Shown here in pieces: positions 1-5,650 of a stretch of DNA of 7,775 nucleotides. This stretch comes from Tateyamaria sp. (GTDB lineage Bacteria > Pseudomonadota > Alphaproteobacteria > Rhodobacterales > Rhodobacteraceae). The stretch is taken from contig JABITU010000213.1 in NCBI GenBank assembly GCA_018668195.1, forward strand, positions 1 to 7,775, written 5' to 3'. The notes beneath the pieces are model-generated. The model was not told the DNA's origin. It saw nothing but the letters and a program-made list of their open reading frames with translations, and did not search any database. The position numbers and the translations under genes were made by a program. The number at the start of each line of letters is the position of its first letter. Position 1 is the stretch's first letter.

Positions 1-23
1 AGGATGCCTGTATCGTTCTTCAT
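1..23 (-). CDS. 5' end of an unidentified leftward gene (partial)
   Basis: On the minus strand an ATG at 23-21 opens a frame reading MKNDTGI before the window ends. It is preceded by a good Shine-Dalgarno sequence (AAGGAG, minus strand of 33-38) with a 9-nt spacer, which is the main reason to call it a real start. It is divergent from the GntR-type regulator and could share its operator region. Seven codons are too few to assign a family, so no function is proposed. The start call could be a coincidence, but the ribosome binding site and spacing are of the same quality as for the other genes here. Confidence 0.6.
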
Positions 24-219
24 GGCGTATTGCTCCTTGTGAGGCTCTGGCCGGCTTTGACACCCGCCACAATACGCCGCCCTTCAAATCACGCCATCAC
101 CCAAACTACCGCATAGCTCCGAGGAAACTGCGAAACCTGTCGACACGAAATTAAATGCTTGATTGATCTGGTATATACCACTTAGCCTTTTGGATAGCAT
201 TGATTCGAGGAACCGGAAT
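24..219. other. Divergent intergenic region (promoters and operator)
   Basis: About 196 bases between a leftward gene start (23) and the regulator start (220). It contains the ribosome binding site of the leftward gene (33-38), an 8-bp palindrome TGTCGACA at 138-145, and a perfect 12-bp palindrome at 169-180 (listed separately). A TTGACA hexamer at 57-62 has no convincing -10 partner at the right distance, so no promoter is called with precision. The regulator's frame stays open upstream to a TTG at 163, but that extension would translate through the palindrome and has no ribosome binding site. Confidence 0.55.
169..180. promoter_or_regulatory. Palindromic operator TGGTATATACCA, probable UTRA/GntR site
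   Basis: This is a perfect 12-bp palindrome lying 39 bp upstream of the proposed regulator start. Known operators of HutC/UTRA-subfamily GntR regulators (the dre sites of NagR/YvoA and the PhnF site) have the form TGGTnTAnACCA, and this sequence fits closely. The adjacent gene encodes exactly that type of regulator. The likely role is autoregulation of the regulator-M24 transcript, possibly with control of the divergent gene starting at 23. No second perfect copy was noticed in the window. Confidence 0.7.
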
Positions 220-993
220 TTGTTGGACAAACCGGGAAACCAAAACAGGCAAAGCGACCCGTCACGTGGCCCCCGGTTTCTGCAAATTGTAGATGAAATC
301 CGTGATCAGATTGCGACTGGGGTCTTGAAAGAGCATGGTATCCTCCCTTCAGAACGCAACCTGTCAGAACAATATGGCGTCAGTCGGATGACAGGTCGCC
401 GGGCGCTCGAAGCATTGGAAATCGAAGGGCTGGTATACAGTGCAGACCGGCGCGGGCGCTTTGTTTCGCCACAGCGACTTAAGTACAACGTCAGCAACAT
501 GGTCAGCTTTGTAAAAACGGCACAGACAGATGATGTCGACCTTAAGATCGAAGTTGTTGAAACGTCCCAGACTTATGCAGACAATAGACTGGCAGCAGTT
601 TTCGATCAGCCTGAGGGTAGCGCCATTTTCGCCTATACCCGGCTTTTTCATACAGGGGGCCATCCGATTTTTCTAGAAACTGAGTATGTGCTTGCCGACC
701 GATTTCCTGATTTCCTGCGGCATGATCTGCGCCATTCAACGACGCAGATCCTTGAAAATAACTATGGTGCTGCCGCCAGTACTGGAGATATTGTTATAAG
801 CATGCGCGGTGTACGAACGGACGAGGCCAAGCTTTTGAACATTTCGGCGCGCCACACGGTAATAACGCTTGAACAAGTGATCCGAGACAAAGCGGGTGTG
901 CCCTTTTGTTTTGGAAGACAGGTCTGGCGCGGAGAAATGGCCGAGTTTTCTGCACATGCCATTGTTGGCCAACACAATTCCGACATGGCTTGA
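220..993 (+). CDS. GntR-family transcriptional regulator, HutC/UTRA type
   Basis: Cytoplasmic DNA-binding repressor or activator of about 257 residues, the usual family length. Residues 18-85 form a GntR winged helix-turn-helix with the hallmark LPSERNLSEQYGVSR (42-56) followed by RRALEALEIEGLV. Residues of about 95-245 match the UTRA effector domain, with a typical stretch around the PIFLETEYV motif and a C-terminal core of QVWRGEMAEFSAHA. The start is TTG at 220, or TTG at 223, preceded by GAGGAA (207-212) at 7-10 nt. The frame is open back to 163, but that start has no ribosome binding site and its codons run across the operator palindrome. The stop lies 13 nt before the M24 gene, so the two are probably co-transcribed. 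UTRA domains bind small ligands, and in an operon like this the inducer is expected to be the transported compound or its breakdown product (inference). A glycine (G59) stands where many relatives have valine in the recognition-helix motif SRMTVRRAL. Confidence 0.92.
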   Translation: MLDKPGNQNRQSDPSRGPRFLQIVDEIRDQIATGVLKEHGILPSERNLSEQYGVSRMTGRRALEALEIEGLVYSADRRGRFVSPQRLKYNVSNMVSFVKTAQTDDVDLKIEVVETSQTYADNRLAAVFDQPEGSAIFAYTRLFHTGGHPIFLETEYVLADRFPDFLRHDLRHSTTQILENNYGAAASTGDIVISMRGVRTDEAKLLNISARHTVITLEQVIRDKAGVPFCFGRQVWRGEMAEFSAHAIVGQHNSDMA

Positions 994-1006
994 AGGACAT
1001 TACAAC

Positions 1007-2185
1007 ATGCCCATGACCGCAACTGCACCCAATCGAGGCTTTGAAAACGCTGAGTTCGTCGTGCGCACGGCCAATGCACAGGCACTGATGGCAACTGCAG
1101 GCCTTGCGGGTATGTTGCTAATGAGCGAGCAGGACGTTCGCTATTTCACCGGGTTTCATACGCTCTTCTGGCAAAGCCCAACGCGGCCTTGGTTTGTGTT
1201 TGTTCCCAACCGTGGGAAGCCAGCTGCTGTGATACCTGAAATCGGTGCGGAATTGATGCGCCGCACTTGGATTGATGACATCCGCACCTGGAGTGCGCCC
1301 GCGCCACTGGATGATGGCATCAGCTTGCTTACCGATCTGCTTGCGCCGTTGGCGAAAAAAGGTAGAAAAATAGGCGTGTTAAAAGGGCACGAGACCAAAT
1401 TGCCAATGCCACTAGGCGACTGGGAGCGGCTGATGGTTGGTTTGTCGGGGCTTGAAATTGCTGATGTAACGGGCCTGGTTCAAGGGCTGCGTATGGTCAA
1501 ATCACCTTCTGAGATTGAAAAAATTGAACATATCTGCAGAATCGGATCAACAGCCTTCGACAAGGTGCCAGAGGTCATTCATCAGGGGATGCCACTGGAA
1601 GAGGTGTTTCGCCAGTTCCGTCTTGCCGCAATTGGTGCCGGTGCGGACGACGCACCGTATGTTGTCGGTGCCGCAGATCAGGGTGGTTATGCTGATGTCA
1701 TTTCACCGCCATCGCGCAGACCGCTTCAGTATGGGGATGTTCTGATGCTGGACACAGGCTGCACCTGGGATGGATATTTCTGCGACTTTGATCGAAATTG
1801 GGCCATTGGCCATGCCGGTGATGAAGCCTTGCGGGCCTATGACGTTCTATGGCGTGCCACGGAAGCGGGGATCGAAGCCGCGAAGCCTGGTAACACTTGC
1901 CGTGATCTGTTTGTGGCGATGTCTGGGGTGATCGCTGAAATGGACAGGTCCGGTGGCGATATCGGGCGGCTTGGTCATGGGCTTGGCATGCAGTTGACGG
2001 AACAGCCGTCACATGCGGCTTTTGATACGACAGAGCTGGTGGAAAACATGGTGTTGACCATCGAGCCGTCAGTTAGCTATGGCGACGGGCTGATGATGGT
2101 CCATGAGGAAAATATCGTAGTTCGCGACGGGGCTGCTCGGCTTTTGACGTCACGCGCAGACTATGAAATGCCGGTCGTGTCCTGA
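1007..2185 (+). CDS. M24-family (pita-bread fold) metallohydrolase, probably not a peptidase
   Basis: A 392-residue cytoplasmic protein with a creatinase/prolidase-type N-terminal domain (about 20-155) and a C-terminal M24 domain (about 165-375). The five canonical metal ligands are visible: D249 in LMLDTG, D260 in CDFDRNW, H324 in RLGHGLG, E353 in TIEPS and E367 in VHEENI. The histidine usually found 11 residues before the GD that precedes the first ligand motif is I232 here. The second catalytic histidine, 7 residues after the ligand His, is T331. The fold and dinuclear metal site therefore look intact while the peptidase acid/base residues are gone. Related M24 enzymes that act on small non-peptide molecules include creatinase, ectoine hydrolase (DoeA/EutD) and the DMSP lyase DddP. 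The N-terminus does not resemble the DddP sequence I recall. Start: ATG 1007 with GAAGGA (992-997) 9 nt upstream. An upstream in-frame ATG at 896 would overlap the regulator by 98 bp and is rejected. Its place between a UTRA regulator and a betaine-type importer suggests it processes the imported compound. Confidence 0.88.
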   Translation: MPMTATAPNRGFENAEFVVRTANAQALMATAGLAGMLLMSEQDVRYFTGFHTLFWQSPTRPWFVFVPNRGKPAAVIPEIGAELMRRTWIDDIRTWSAPAPLDDGISLLTDLLAPLAKKGRKIGVLKGHETKLPMPLGDWERLMVGLSGLEIADVTGLVQGLRMVKSPSEIEKIEHICRIGSTAFDKVPEVIHQGMPLEEVFRQFRLAAIGAGADDAPYVVGAADQGGYADVISPPSRRPLQYGDVLMLDTGCTWDGYFCDFDRNWAIGHAGDEALRAYDVLWRATEAGIEAAKPGNTCRDLFVAMSGVIAEMDRSGGDIGRLGHGLGMQLTEQPSHAAFDTTELVENMVLTIEPSVSYGDGLMMVHEENIVVRDGAARLLTSRADYEMPVVS

Positions 2186-2291
2186 CGATACGGCATTACA
2201 CGCAAAACAAGCGTACCAATGCACGGCCATACGCCCACGGCCCGCAGCGGAAAATCAACAAGGGCGTAAATGACTAACGGGAGAAACCGAA
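2186..2291 (+). other. Intercistronic spacer with two dyad elements
   Basis: This 106-nt gap lies between the M24 gene and the binding-protein gene. It contains an interrupted hairpin at 2193-2222 (GCATT/AATGC outer stem, ACGC/GCGT inner stem, 7-nt loop). It also contains a 7-bp inverted repeat, TACGCCC at 2230-2236 and GGGCGTA at 2262-2268. There is no T-tract, so a strong terminator is not supported. The spacer could hold a separate promoter or a processing site that lets the binding protein be made at a higher level. I see no convincing -35/-10 pair. The binding-protein ribosome binding site GGGAG is at 2279-2283. Confidence 0.4.
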
Positions 2292-3272
2292 ATGAAAACG
2301 AAACTTAACTTACTGAAGGGTGCTGCGGTTGCTGCGCTCATGACGACGGGCTCCGCAGCCTATGCTGATTGCGGCGAAGTAACGATTACCGAAATGAACT
2401 GGGCCTCGTCTGCTGTTGTCACAGCTGTTGCTGCGTTCTTGATGGAACAAGGCTATGGTTGCGAAGTGCAAAAGGTGCCGTCTTCAACTGTTACGGCGAT
2501 CACTTCTGTTACGGAAACAGGCGAGCCCGATATCCTGACAGAGGTCTGGGCAAACTCTACGCCTGCCTATCCTGGTCTTCTGGCGGAAGGCAAACTGGTT
2601 GAACTGGCGGACGTGCTGTCCGATGGTGGTGTCGAAGCTTGGTGGATCCCTGCATATTTGGCTGAATCCAACCCAGAGCTAACCACATGGGAAGGCATCA
2701 TGGCTAACCCCGCAGCTGTTGGAGGCAAATTCCACGACTGCCCATCAGGTTGGGCCTGTGACATTATCAACAACAACAACCTGATTGCAGCAGGTGCCGA
2801 GGCCGGTGGTCTTGAGCGGTTCCAGCACGGTTCTGGTGAGACATTGCAAACGTCTATCGCTGCCGCCTACGACGAAAAGGCACCTTGGTTTGGCTACTAC
2901 TGGGCGCCAACCGCTGTTTTGGGAAAATACCCAATGGTCGCAGTCGAAGTACCTGCGTATGATGCAGAAGCGCACACCTGTAATGGTAATGTGGACTGTA
3001 CTAACCCGGGTTTCTCGGCGTACCCCGCGTCAAAAGTTGTGACAGCTGCGGCTGGTGGCTTCTCGGAACGTGAGCCCGCGGCGGCGGCTTTGATGGCCAA
3101 AGTCAGCTTTACCAACGAGCAGATGGGCGAAGTGCTGGCATGGCGCCTCGACAGAAACGCGTCCTATGACGAAGCTGCTGTCTACTTCTTGACAAACTAC
3201 AAGGATGTTTGGGCCGAATGGCTGAATGACGAAGCGCGCGAAAAGCTCGCTGCAATTCTCGATAACGGCTAA
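2292..3272 (+). CDS. Periplasmic substrate-binding protein of a glycine betaine/proline-betaine class ABC transporter
   Basis: A 326-residue protein of the ProX/OpuAC-like binding-protein family (type II periplasmic fold). Residues 1-25 are a Sec signal peptide (KTK n-region, hydrophobic core, probable cut after AYA, before D26). The mature protein opens with an EVTITEMNWASS segment typical of the family, and VWANSTPAY at 85-93 lies in the first lobe. Many tryptophans (W37, W86, W118, W119, W154, W199, W204) could build the aromatic cage that binds quaternary ammonium or sulfonium groups in this family. Six cysteines fall in three spaced pairs (C27/C57, C150/C156, C230/C236), suggesting up to three periplasmic disulfides. 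Start ATG 2292 has GGGAG at 8 nt. It is followed by permease and ATPase genes, completing an importer. Substrate is uncertain: glycine betaine, proline betaine, carnitine, choline, TMAO and DMSP are all handled by relatives. Confidence 0.88.
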   Translation: MKTKLNLLKGAAVAALMTTGSAAYADCGEVTITEMNWASSAVVTAVAAFLMEQGYGCEVQKVPSSTVTAITSVTETGEPDILTEVWANSTPAYPGLLAEGKLVELADVLSDGGVEAWWIPAYLAESNPELTTWEGIMANPAAVGGKFHDCPSGWACDIINNNNLIAAGAEAGGLERFQHGSGETLQTSIAAAYDEKAPWFGYYWAPTAVLGKYPMVAVEVPAYDAEAHTCNGNVDCTNPGFSAYPASKVVTAAAGGFSEREPAAAALMAKVSFTNEQMGEVLAWRLDRNASYDEAAVYFLTNYKDVWAEWLNDEAREKLAAILDNG

Positions 3273-3278
3273 ATAACA

Positions 3279-3308
3279 TGCCCTTCGCCCTCGTATGGGC
3301 GAAGGGCA
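3279..3308 (+). terminator. Strong intercistronic hairpin (attenuator or mRNA-stabilising element)
   Basis: A perfect 12-bp inverted repeat starts 7 nt after the binding-protein stop: arms TGCCCTTCGCCC (3279-3290) and GGGCGAAGGGCA (3297-3308) with a 6-nt loop. No T-run follows, so it is not a standard intrinsic terminator. In binding-protein-dependent ABC operons a hairpin at this place commonly protects the upstream mRNA and limits read-through, so that more binding protein than permease is made. That role is inferred from position. The frame of the next gene stays open into the right arm, which argues against a permease start before 3309. Confidence 0.75.
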
Positions 3309-3336
3309 CTTGGAACAGTGCGAAGGATGGGTCCGG

Positions 3337-4365
3337 ATGGCTTTTTATGACAGTATATTCAGCGCATTAGGGCTGAGCGGTTGGTGCGGTGAGGCCGGCG
3401 ACGGCGCGCTGCTTTCGATGGCAGATCTAATGGCCAAAGCTGGCGGAGATGAAGCCAAAGGCGAATTTTTTCCATTTCCATCACTCGACAATCTGAACGA
3501 AAGTTGCAGCAGCGTGTTGCAATCACGTGATGTCACAAAAGGCATCGAAGAAGGCTTTTTAGCTGCAAAGCCCGCGCTCAAAACAGTCTTAGATCCGATT
3601 ACCCAACCGCTAAGCTGGTTGTTGGATGGAGCGCTGTGGCTGTTTGAGGCAACGCCATGGTTTGTTATGGTGCCGATCTTGGTTGCGATCTCTTATTGGG
3701 CTTCACGGTCAAAACCTGTAACTATTTTTGTATTCATTTCAATCATGTTGCTGGGTCTTGTGGACCACTATGATGTCGCAATGCAGACCCTATCGATCAT
3801 CTTTGTCTGTACAAGCATCTCTGTATTGCTGGGTGTCCCCGTTGGCATTGCCATGTCAAAATCGGATCGCCTGCAAAAATCCACCGTGCCGATACTTGAT
3901 CTTTTGCAAACCTTGCCGACTTTCGTTTATCTCATCCCGCTGATTTTCCTGTTCTCTGTGACTGAATCCAAGCTCTATGGGATTGCGATTATTCTTTATG
4001 CAATTGTGCCAGTAATCCGCCTGACCGATCTGGGCATACGACTTGTTGATCAGGACGTCATCGAAGCCGCAAACGCCTTTGGTATGAACTCCCGACAAAA
4101 GCTTCTGCGAGTGCAAATGCCGCTGGCACTGCCCAATATCATGGCTGGAATAAACCAAACCATCATGATGAGCCTTGCCATGGTCGTGATCGCGTCGCTT
4201 GTATCAGCACCGGGCCTGGGCGTGAACGTGTTGCGCGGTATCCGCAACCTGGAACTGGGCGTTGGCATCGTTGCTGGTATCGGCATCGTACTGCTAGCCG
4301 TGATCCTTGATCGCGTATCTAAAGCTGCGCTGAGCCGTGTTGATATGACTCGTGTGAAACATTGA
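3337..4365 (+). CDS. ABC transporter permease, glycine betaine/proline-betaine class (ProW-like)
   Basis: An inner-membrane permease of 342 residues. The first 90 or so residues are soluble and rich in acidic and small residues. Hydrophobic segments follow at roughly 108-122, 128-142, 152-172, 192-208, 212-226, 274-292 and 305-325. The motif DLLQTLPTFVYLIP (188-201) is characteristic of ProW/OpuAB-type permeases. The coupling EAA loop that contacts the ATPase is at 243-271 (EAANAFGMNSRQKL, then PLALPNIMAG). Start ATG 3337 is preceded by AAGGA (3323-3327) at 9 nt. An earlier in-frame ATG at 3295 lies inside the hairpin and is rejected. The gene ends 14 nt before the ATPase start, so the two are translationally linked. 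It should form the transmembrane channel, probably as a homodimer since only one permease gene is present. Confidence 0.92.
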   Translation: MAFYDSIFSALGLSGWCGEAGDGALLSMADLMAKAGGDEAKGEFFPFPSLDNLNESCSSVLQSRDVTKGIEEGFLAAKPALKTVLDPITQPLSWLLDGALWLFEATPWFVMVPILVAISYWASRSKPVTIFVFISIMLLGLVDHYDVAMQTLSIIFVCTSISVLLGVPVGIAMSKSDRLQKSTVPILDLLQTLPTFVYLIPLIFLFSVTESKLYGIAIILYAIVPVIRLTDLGIRLVDQDVIEAANAFGMNSRQKLLRVQMPLALPNIMAGINQTIMMSLAMVVIASLVSAPGLGVNVLRGIRNLELGVGIVAGIGIVLLAVILDRVSKAALSRVDMTRVKH

Positions 4366-4379
4366 TAGGAACCGGAAAA

Positions 4380-5438
4380 ATGACTGAACCAATGGTCAGC
4401 CTTCGCGGGCTATACAAAATCTTTGGCGCCCGGGACAAGGACGTTTTGCACCATGTCAAAGACGGCATGACCAAGGAAGAATTGCTGGCGCAGCACAAAC
4501 ATGTGCTGGGCCTCAACGATATCAACGTCGACATGCAAGCAGGTGAGATTACGGTTGTGATGGGCCTGTCCGGATCTGGAAAGTCCACCTTAATCCGGCA
4601 CCTGAACCGGTTGATCGAACCCACCGCGGGTGAAATCATTGTCCAGGGCGAAGACGTGATGAAACTGTCCGAAGACGGTTTGCGCAAGGCGCGGCAGGAA
4701 AAGATGTCGATGGTGTTCCAAAAGTTCGCCCTTTTGCCGCACAAGACAGTGCTCAAGAACGCAGGGATGCCCTTGTCCGTGCGGGGGCACAATGAAGCAG
4801 ACTGTGACAAAGAAGCGAAAAAGTGGTTGGACCGAGTCGGACTAAATGGGTTCGAACATCACTATCCGGCGCAACTTTCGGGTGGAATGCAACAACGTGT
4901 CGGGATTGCACGCGCCTTGACGGCTAACACCGACATTATGCTGATGGACGAAGCCTTTTCTGCGCTTGATCCACTGATCCGGACGGATATGCAGGACTTG
5001 CTACTTGAGCTCCAAAAAGAGTTGCACAAGACCATCATCTTTATCACGCATGATTTGGACGAAGCTCTTAAGCTGGCTGACCACCTTGTGATCCTTAAAG
5101 ATGGTTATGTGGTGCAACAGGGCGAACCGCAGCATATTCTGCTAAATCCCAATGACCCTTACATCGAAGACTTTGTCAGCGATATCAACCGCGCGCGCGT
5201 GCTGCGGGTTCGGTCAATCATGACCCCGCTTGAAGGATCGACAGTTCCAAACAGTGCGCATGGCGAGGTCGATATTGATGACACGCTTGAAAATATGATT
5301 TCAAAATCTGGTGGGGACACATCCCATACTTACGTCGTTACCCGTGACGGCAGCCCAGTGGGAACACTGGAAATGACCAGCCTTGTGCGTGCACTTGTTC
5401 CGCGCATAGCACCCGAAGACGGGGCACGAAATTACTAA
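4380..5438 (+). CDS. ABC transporter ATP-binding protein, glycine betaine/proline-betaine class (ProV-like)
   Basis: A cytoplasmic ATPase of 352 residues that energises the importer. Walker A is GLSGSGKST (62-70), the Q-loop glutamine is Q114, the signature is LSGGMQQR (166-173), Walker B is IMLMDEA (186-192), the D-loop is SALD (194-197) and the switch histidine is H224. The LYKIFG opening plus the roughly 30-residue insert before Walker A (MTKEELLAQHK) is typical of ProV/OpuAA rather than other ABC classes. After the nucleotide domain, about 278-342 resembles a single CBS-like module (YVVTRDGSPVGTLEMTSLV). E. coli ProV, about 400 residues, has a longer tandem CBS region, so osmotic gating through CBS may be reduced or absent (inference). 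Start ATG 4380 has AGGA at 4367-4370, 9 nt upstream. A TTG at 4362 overlapping the permease stop is less likely. Confidence 0.93.
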   Translation: MTEPMVSLRGLYKIFGARDKDVLHHVKDGMTKEELLAQHKHVLGLNDINVDMQAGEITVVMGLSGSGKSTLIRHLNRLIEPTAGEIIVQGEDVMKLSEDGLRKARQEKMSMVFQKFALLPHKTVLKNAGMPLSVRGHNEADCDKEAKKWLDRVGLNGFEHHYPAQLSGGMQQRVGIARALTANTDIMLMDEAFSALDPLIRTDMQDLLLELQKELHKTIIFITHDLDEALKLADHLVILKDGYVVQQGEPQHILLNPNDPYIEDFVSDINRARVLRVRSIMTPLEGSTVPNSAHGEVDIDDTLENMISKSGGDTSHTYVVTRDGSPVGTLEMTSLVRALVPRIAPEDGARNY

Positions 5439-5447
5439 ATACTCTGA

Positions 5448-5470
5448 CCCTTGCTGGACGTGGGCAAGGG
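5448..5470 (+). terminator. Probable transcription terminator after the ABC operon
   Basis: A 7-bp stem, CCCTTGC (5448-5454) with GCAAGGG (5464-5470), has a 9-nt loop and begins 10 nt after the ATPase stop. The following bases CCTTTGT give only a short T-stretch, so the element is a weak or partly Rho-dependent terminator. Its position at the end of a complete ABC operon facing a converging gene supports the call. Confidence 0.6.
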
Positions 5471-5525
5471 CCTTTGTCCTACAGGAACAATTCTTAGTGC
5501 ATTTGGGGCATGAGCGTTTTGAACA

Positions 5526-5587
5526 ATCATATTCAGCCCGTCGCTGTCGCATAGCGTTTGAAAGATATCTGAATCTTTGAATATGAT
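5526..5587. repeat. 10-bp perfect inverted repeat with 42-bp spacer
   Basis: ATCATATTCA at 5526-5535 is the exact inverse of TGAATATGAT at 5578-5587. A separate small hairpin, GAAATC-TTT-GATTTC, lies at 5598-5612. The region is AT-richer than the flanking genes and lies between converging genes. The repeats could fold in the 3' end of the leftward GMC transcript or be a remnant of a mobile element. No T-tract suited to either strand follows. Confidence 0.5.
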
Positions 5588-5650
5588 CTAGCGCATTGAA
5601 ATCTTTGATTTCTGGGAATGTTGGATAATTCAAGTTTTACGCATGACGAT

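Larger units (their letters stand above)
5439..5650. other. Convergent intergenic region
   Basis: This 212-nt spacer separates the ATPase stop and the GMC stop. It contains the probable terminator (5448-5470) and the inverted repeats at 5526-5612. A minus-strand open frame from a TTG at 5633 runs left through the whole spacer into the ATPase gene. Its first 55 codons include a cysteine-rich stretch (CSKRSCPKCTKNCSC). There is no ribosome binding site and the frame overlaps the ATPase, so it is not annotated as a gene. Confidence 0.55.

Noticed and set aside
57..85. TTGACA at 57-62 as a -35 promoter element
   Set aside because: The sequence 17 nt downstream is CCCTTC, not a -10 box.
138..145. 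TGTCGACA as an operator
   Set aside because: An 8-bp palindrome around a SalI-like core occurs often by chance. No second copy or link to a regulator was seen.
896..1006. Longer M24 start at ATG 896
   Set aside because: It would overlap the regulator by 98 bp and has no ribosome binding site at proper distance. ATG 1007 has GAAGGA at 9 nt and fits the family length.
1007..2185. Naming the M24 gene dddP (DMSP lyase) or doeA (ectoine hydrolase)
   Set aside because: The N-terminus does not resemble the DddP sequence I recall. DoeA could not be confirmed by eye, and no other ectoine-degradation genes are in the window. The family call is safer.
4319..4810. Minus-strand 163-codon open frame opposite the permease/ATPase junction
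   Set aside because: Antisense shadow of two well-supported genes, with a serine/arginine/cysteine-rich composition typical of spurious reverse frames.
2292..5438. Naming the transporter tmoXWV (TMAO) or proXWV
   Set aside because: The class is clear but the substrate is not. No trimethylamine/TMAO metabolic genes are adjacent, so a gene symbol would overstate the evidence.
5301..5633. Minus-strand 110-codon open frame as a gene
   Set aside because: TTG start without a ribosome binding site. It overlaps the ATPase 3' end by 138 bp, crosses the terminator hairpin, and no family is recognised. Kept only as a low-interest finding.
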